Source: Acidobacteriota bacterium (GTDB lineage: Bacteria > Acidobacteriota > Terriglobia > UBA7540). From it: DNA of 8,222 nucleotides. The stretch lies in NCBI GenBank assembly GCA_021784615.1, contig JAJYHU010000189.1, forward strand, positions 1 through 8,222, in the 5' to 3' direction. The position numbers were made by a program, and so were the translations under genes. The notes under the pieces were generated by a model that was not told the DNA's origin, ran no database searches, and saw only the letters and a program-made list of their open reading frames with translations. Shown here piece after piece: positions 5,199-8,222 of this stretch (its first letter is position 1; each line of letters opens with the position of its first letter).

Positions 5199-6572
5199 AT
5201 GAGTACCTTCCACCTTATCAATTTCGGATGCCGGGCAAGCCAGGCGGATGGCGGAGCCATCAAGCAGCAATTGATCCTGGGAGGCTTCAAGGAGACGAGC
5301 CCGGAAGGTAGCGAGGTTGCCATCCTGAACACATGCACCGTGACGGCGGCTGCCGACGCCGAAGCCCGCCAGATGATTCGCCGGCTGCACCGACACAACC
5401 CTCAATGCAGAATTCTGGTAACCGGCTGCTACGCCCAGCGAGCTTCCGAAGAAATTGCCAATCTGCCGGGCGTGGCGTGGGTTGTTGGGAACTCCCATAA
5501 ACACAGTGTGGCGGAAATTTTACTCAAAGAGTTCAAACACCCAGGAATCGCAACCGATTTCCCGGCTCAGGCAGAAGCTCAGACAAGCCATCAAGCTGTG
5601 CACCCCATCCTTCCCTCTCCCAAACCGCAGGCGACCGTCCTGGTGGGTGAAATAGGGGACGCGTTCCATTTTGCTCCGGTCTTTGCCGAAGATCGCACCC
5701 GGCCCACGCTAAAAATTCAGGATGGCTGCAATGCGCGGTGTTCTTTTTGCGTCATTCCGCACGTGCGCGGCGAGAGCCGAAGCATGGCGCCCCAAAAAGT
5801 AATCGAGCAAATCCGCCGACTTGAAGAAGAGGGTTATCAAGAAATAGTTCTCTCCGGAATCAACCTGGGAAGCTATGGCCGTGATTTCAGCCCGCGCCTC
5901 AGTTTCCTCGGCCTGGTGGAGCGCATTCTTGTTGAAACCAAAATCCGGCGCGTGCGCATCAGCTCGATCGAGCCCATGGACGTCAGCCATGAATTCATCC
6001 AGATGGTGGCCGGGGAGCCGCGCCTAGCAAAACACTTTCACGTTCCGCTCCAAAGCGGGAGCAACAGAATTCTCCGGCTCATGAACCGGCGTTATTGGAC
6101 AACCCAATACGCCGAGCGCATTCTGGCCATTCAGGAGCGAATCCCCAATTGCGGCCTCGGCGCAGACGTGATGGTGGGATTTCCGGGAGAAACCGAGGCG
6201 GACCACGCTGAAAGCCTCCGCTTCATTGAGTCTCTGCCTTATAGCTATCTGCACATTTTCCCATATTCAGCGCGGCCCGGAACCCCGGCGGCAAGCCACT
6301 CCAATCCGGTTGACGGGCGCCGGATTCGTCTGCGAAGCCGCGAGATGCAATCCCTGATCGCCGCCAAGCGCCAAAAGTTTCTGCAAGCGCAGGTGGGTGA
6401 AACACTGAGCGTCCTGGCGCTTCACGAAACCCAGGAGGGAATGCGCTCTGCCTTATCCTCCAATTACTTGAAAGTCTTTCTGCCCGGAGCGGAAGCTCCG
6501 CCGAATACCCTTCTCAACGCGCGAGTGGGACGCGTATTCGGCGACCAAGTTTTTGGATATCAGGTTTCGTGA
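5199..6572 (+). CDS. mtaB: tRNA t6A37 methylthiotransferase MtaB (radical SAM)
   Basis: A 457-residue enzyme that adds a methylthio group to C2 of t6A37 in tRNA, giving ms2t6A, using two [4Fe-4S] clusters and S-adenosylmethionine. The N-terminal UPF0004 domain shows its three cluster cysteines in FGCRASQ (Cys11), NTCTVT (Cys46) and TGCYAQR (Cys77). The radical-SAM cluster motif is CNARCSFC (Cys177, Cys181, Cys184). HFHVPLQSGSNRILRLMNRRY (about 280-300) and DVMVGFPGETEADH are further family signatures, and the last 60 residues form the TRAM RNA-binding domain. The NTCTVTAAAD and IPHVRG motifs favour MtaB over MiaB and RimO. The ATG at 5199 is forced by an in-frame TAA at 5184 and has no clear Shine-Dalgarno. 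It overlaps by one base the stop of a three-codon frame (ATG 5188, TGA 5197-5199). Its substrate depends on TsaC, encoded nearby. Confidence 0.93.
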   Translation: MSTFHLINFGCRASQADGGAIKQQLILGGFKETSPEGSEVAILNTCTVTAAADAEARQMIRRLHRHNPQCRILVTGCYAQRASEEIANLPGVAWVVGNSHKHSVAEILLKEFKHPGIATDFPAQAEAQTSHQAVHPILPSPKPQATVLVGEIGDAFHFAPVFAEDRTRPTLKIQDGCNARCSFCVIPHVRGESRSMAPQKVIEQIRRLEEEGYQEIVLSGINLGSYGRDFSPRLSFLGLVERILVETKIRRVRISSIEPMDVSHEFIQMVAGEPRLAKHFHVPLQSGSNRILRLMNRRYWTTQYAERILAIQERIPNCGLGADVMVGFPGETEADHAESLRFIESLPYSYLHIFPYSARPGTPAASHSNPVDGRRIRLRSREMQSLIAAKRQKFLQAQVGETLSVLALHETQEGMRSALSSNYLKVFLPGAEAPPNTLLNARVGRVFGDQVFGYQVS

Positions 6573-6601
6573 CTGGGTTGCGCCGTAGGGATTTCTTCTC
6601 A

Positions 6602-6623
6602 ATAGCGGCGCCATCCCGGCCGG
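6602..6623 (+). repeat. Possible decayed family A REP unit
   Basis: It aligns without gaps to REP unit 3 (529-550) at 17 of 22 positions, with ATAGC in place of GTAGC and the same TCC loop. The stem is largely broken. It lies in the 94-bp gap between mtaB and the next gene. Confidence 0.3.
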
Positions 6624-6666
6624 TCTCCTTGTAAAGGCGGATTCCGCACGGAACACTGGACACGCA

Positions 6667-7458
6667 ATGACGTTATCCCCCAAAATGAAACGGGATATTA
6701 ATCCGGATGCAAGGTGGCTCGCCTTGAACGCTTCACAAATTGTCCTTCGCGAAAGTATGCCGGTAAGGGAGTACGTGCAGCGCACCTTTGTGCCGCTTTC
6801 TCACCTTGCCCACGGATGGGAAATGCATTCGGCCGTTCTGCTGACTCCCGCCGAAGAGCGCAGCATGGTTCGGGAACCGGCCGAGGCCGTGCCGGAATCC
6901 ATTGCGCGGCGGCTGGGCAAGGTGCGCGTCCTGCTGGTTCCTTTTGTCGGATGCTTTGAGACAGGCGACAGGGTTGCCTTTTCGGACCCTGCGGGGGAAA
7001 AACACTCCGCCGTATGGCTGGAAAGCGAGGCCCAAATCGACCTGGTGCTGGCTTGCCGTGATTTTGACGCTCACGACACAGGATTTGAGTTCCTGGCCAG
7101 CGTCGCCGAACTGCTCCGCTCACGGCTGACTCCGCGCGAGATGGAACAATACACGAACCTTCTGAATGAAGAGCTTGACGGAAACGTCACCGGCGAAATC
7201 GATCAGGACGCCTATGAAGCCAAACAGGCGCTTCGCGCCCGCCGGGCGCGAGCTGGATCCCCATTCAAAAAGTATCGGGACGTCTCGTTTGCAAGCACGG
7301 GCGCTGAATACATGCATGGACTCTGGCATGACGTCCAGATTCACATCGGGCCTGAACATTTGCCGGTTTCAGCCCTGCGCAAGCGCATGACCCTGCTGGC
7401 GGAAATGTTTCCGCCGAATTCCGGTTATCGCCTGTTTGCCGAAATAAACGAAGGTTAA
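6667..7458 (+). CDS. Hypothetical protein, 263 aa, no recognised family
   Basis: The frame starts at ATG 6667 with a short GGA element about 7 bases upstream; ATG 6685 is an alternative with no ribosome site. Codon use resembles mtaB and the frame is uninterrupted to TAA at 7456-7458, so I take it as real. No signal peptide or membrane helix is visible and the protein looks soluble. It has an N-terminal stretch with conserved-looking motifs (QIVLRESMPVREYVQRTFVPL), a central alpha/beta-type portion (KVRVLLVPFVGCFETGDRV, then QIDLVLACRDFD), a charged helical segment rich in Glu, Arg and Ala (about 155-200, EMEQYTNLLNEELDG to RARRARAG), and a C-terminal part with HGLWHDVQIHIGPEHLP. I do not recognise the family and assign no function. 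It is 94 bp after mtaB on the same strand, so it might share its transcript. Confidence 0.75.
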   Translation: MTLSPKMKRDINPDARWLALNASQIVLRESMPVREYVQRTFVPLSHLAHGWEMHSAVLLTPAEERSMVREPAEAVPESIARRLGKVRVLLVPFVGCFETGDRVAFSDPAGEKHSAVWLESEAQIDLVLACRDFDAHDTGFEFLASVAELLRSRLTPREMEQYTNLLNEELDGNVTGEIDQDAYEAKQALRARRARAGSPFKKYRDVSFASTGAEYMHGLWHDVQIHIGPEHLPVSALRKRMTLLAEMFPPNSGYRLFAEINEG

Positions 7459-7507
7459 CAAACTCCCCTTTTCTCTGCTCCGGTCGCACTGCGTTAAACA
7501 CACCTAT

Positions 7508-7532
7508 TGTCGCCTCGCAGAGCGAGGCGACA
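7508..7532. terminator. Perfect 11-bp hairpin between convergent genes
   Basis: TGTCGCCTCGC (7508-7518) and GCGAGGCGACA (7522-7532) pair completely around an AGA loop. It lies between two convergent genes (ends at 7458 and 7583), where a two-way terminator is expected. No T-run follows on either strand, so it may be an atypical terminator or another genome-wide palindromic repeat. Confidence 0.5.
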
Positions 7533-7582
7533 GGCAGCGATCTGCATCGCGCGGCGTCGGGAAGCCGGCCCTTGGAGCATTC

Positions 7583-8222
7583 TCAGTATTGGTGAACGGC
7601 CACGACAGAATCACCGCTAAAAGTGACGAAGAGCACGTGAGGTGGAAGTCCGTAAAGCCAGTCCTCCGTCTCATCTCTGTCAGGCTTGGTTGTCCGGACC
7701 TTGCGGAAAGGCGGACCTTTTGAGGAAAGCACCGCATCACGATTCATTCCCACCAGAACCTGATGGTTCTTGATGGCATCTCTGAATTTCTTGGGGATCG
7801 AAGTGGAATAGAGTTCGGTGGGCAACTGCCGATGGAAGTCTAACACTCCATGAAGGAGATGCTTGGCCTGTTCAACGGTAAGGTTGGGAACCTTTTCGCC
7901 CCGAAACATCAGCGTAATCGAGGAGCCATAAACAAGTTCCGTGTTTAATGGCTGCACATTCGACTGAGCCATCCCACCCATGCCAATCTGGATGTGTTGG
8001 TACCACTTCTTGTTTTTTCCGCCATTGTTAATTTCAAAAACGATCCGATCACGCTTGAACTTAATCCTGGTGATTTCAACCGGCATCCCCGCATTGACCG
8101 CCGTGCCGTTTGCCATTAACTCCTGGCGGGCCTTCGCCTGATCAATCTCCCCTTGGTCATTCACGAACACCCCGTGTTTGCCTCGCGGCAAGGCGATTTT
8201 GACCACGGCGATTTCCCGGTCC
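7583..8222 (-). CDS. Hypothetical protein with BamE/SmpA-like C-terminal domain, 5' truncated by window edge
   Basis: The frame is open to the right edge (residues DREIAV precede the GTG at 8206), so the true start and any signal peptide lie outside. The visible 212 residues have two parts. The first (KIALPRGKHGVFV, AGMPVEITRIKF, EINNGGKNKKWYQHIQIGMGG) is mostly beta and resembles hypothetical proteins I associate with Acidobacteriota. The second (about 7765 down to 7586) has HQVLVGMNRDAVLSSKGPP, then ETEDWLYG, then HVLFVTFSGDSVVAVHQY. The order of a GM-x-R-x-x-V helix, a G-x-P turn, a W-x-YG strand and a final F-x-G-x-x-V strand is that of the SmpA/OmlA (BamE) fold of outer-membrane lipoproteins. 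By inference it is a periplasmic or envelope protein. It converges on the 263-aa gene with the strong hairpin between them. Confidence 0.75.
   Translation of the reverse strand, partial: DREIAVVKIALPRGKHGVFVNDQGEIDQAKARQELMANGTAVNAGMPVEITRIKFKRDRIVFEINNGGKNKKWYQHIQIGMGGMAQSNVQPLNTELVYGSSITLMFRGEKVPNLTVEQAKHLLHGVLDFHRQLPTELYSTSIPKKFRDAIKNHQVLVGMNRDAVLSSKGPPFRKVRTTKPDRDETEDWLYGLPPHVLFVTFSGDSVVAVHQY

Noticed and set aside
4873..5199. A 108-aa plus-strand frame overlapping the zinc-ribbon gene and ending at the mtaB start
   Set aside because: Its sequence crosses several hairpins, has no family resemblance and begins inside a confident gene in another frame. Only its last three codons are kept as a possible leader frame.
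6698..7123. A 141-aa minus-strand frame opposite the 263-aa gene
   Set aside because: It is rich in Arg and Pro as expected for antisense shadows, and has no ribosome site.

Overview
The window looks like a chromosomal segment of a moderately GC-rich bacterium, most plausibly an Acidobacteriota or a relative. This rests on the style of the S21, MtaB and repeat sequences and on two hypothetical proteins of a familiar acidobacterial look. It is an inference without a marker gene. No rRNA, tRNA or CRISPR array was seen.

Left part (1-786): the 3' portion of a REP-associated tyrosine transposase (RAYT, IS200-like HUH enzyme) is followed by a compact set of inverted palindromic repeats. Four 22-bp units of one family alternate in strand (465-585). 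They all have a GTAGC head, 7-bp stem and 3-nt loop, and the stems co-vary. An inverted pair of a second 25-bp family follows (658-714). The first two units supply the last codons and the stop of the RAYT gene.

Middle-left (787-4125, minus strand): a single-gene candidate defence nuclease (novel-looking N-terminal domain, acidic linker, DUF262/GmrS-like domain, C-terminal HNH) has its own probable promoter. Upstream of it lies a likely two-gene unit, tsaC (threonylcarbamoyl-AMP synthase) followed by a YdcF/SanA-type DUF218 membrane protein.

Centre (4126-4410): a divergent control region with a 9-bp inverted repeat, a 65-nt three-tier stem-loop and promoter-like boxes for both directions.

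Right part (4411-7458, plus strand): rpsU (bS21, probably starting at a TTG), a small protein with two zinc ribbons, mtaB (radical-SAM methylthiotransferase) and an unrecognised 263-aa protein. TsaC supplies the activated intermediate for t6A37 of tRNA, and MtaB converts t6A37 to ms2t6A37. The two enzymes therefore act on the same nucleotide and sit on either side of the divergent control region, with a ribosomal protein between them: a translation-fidelity neighbourhood. A strong hairpin (7508-7532) separates this block from a convergent, 5'-truncated gene with a probable BamE/SmpA-like C-terminal domain at the right edge.
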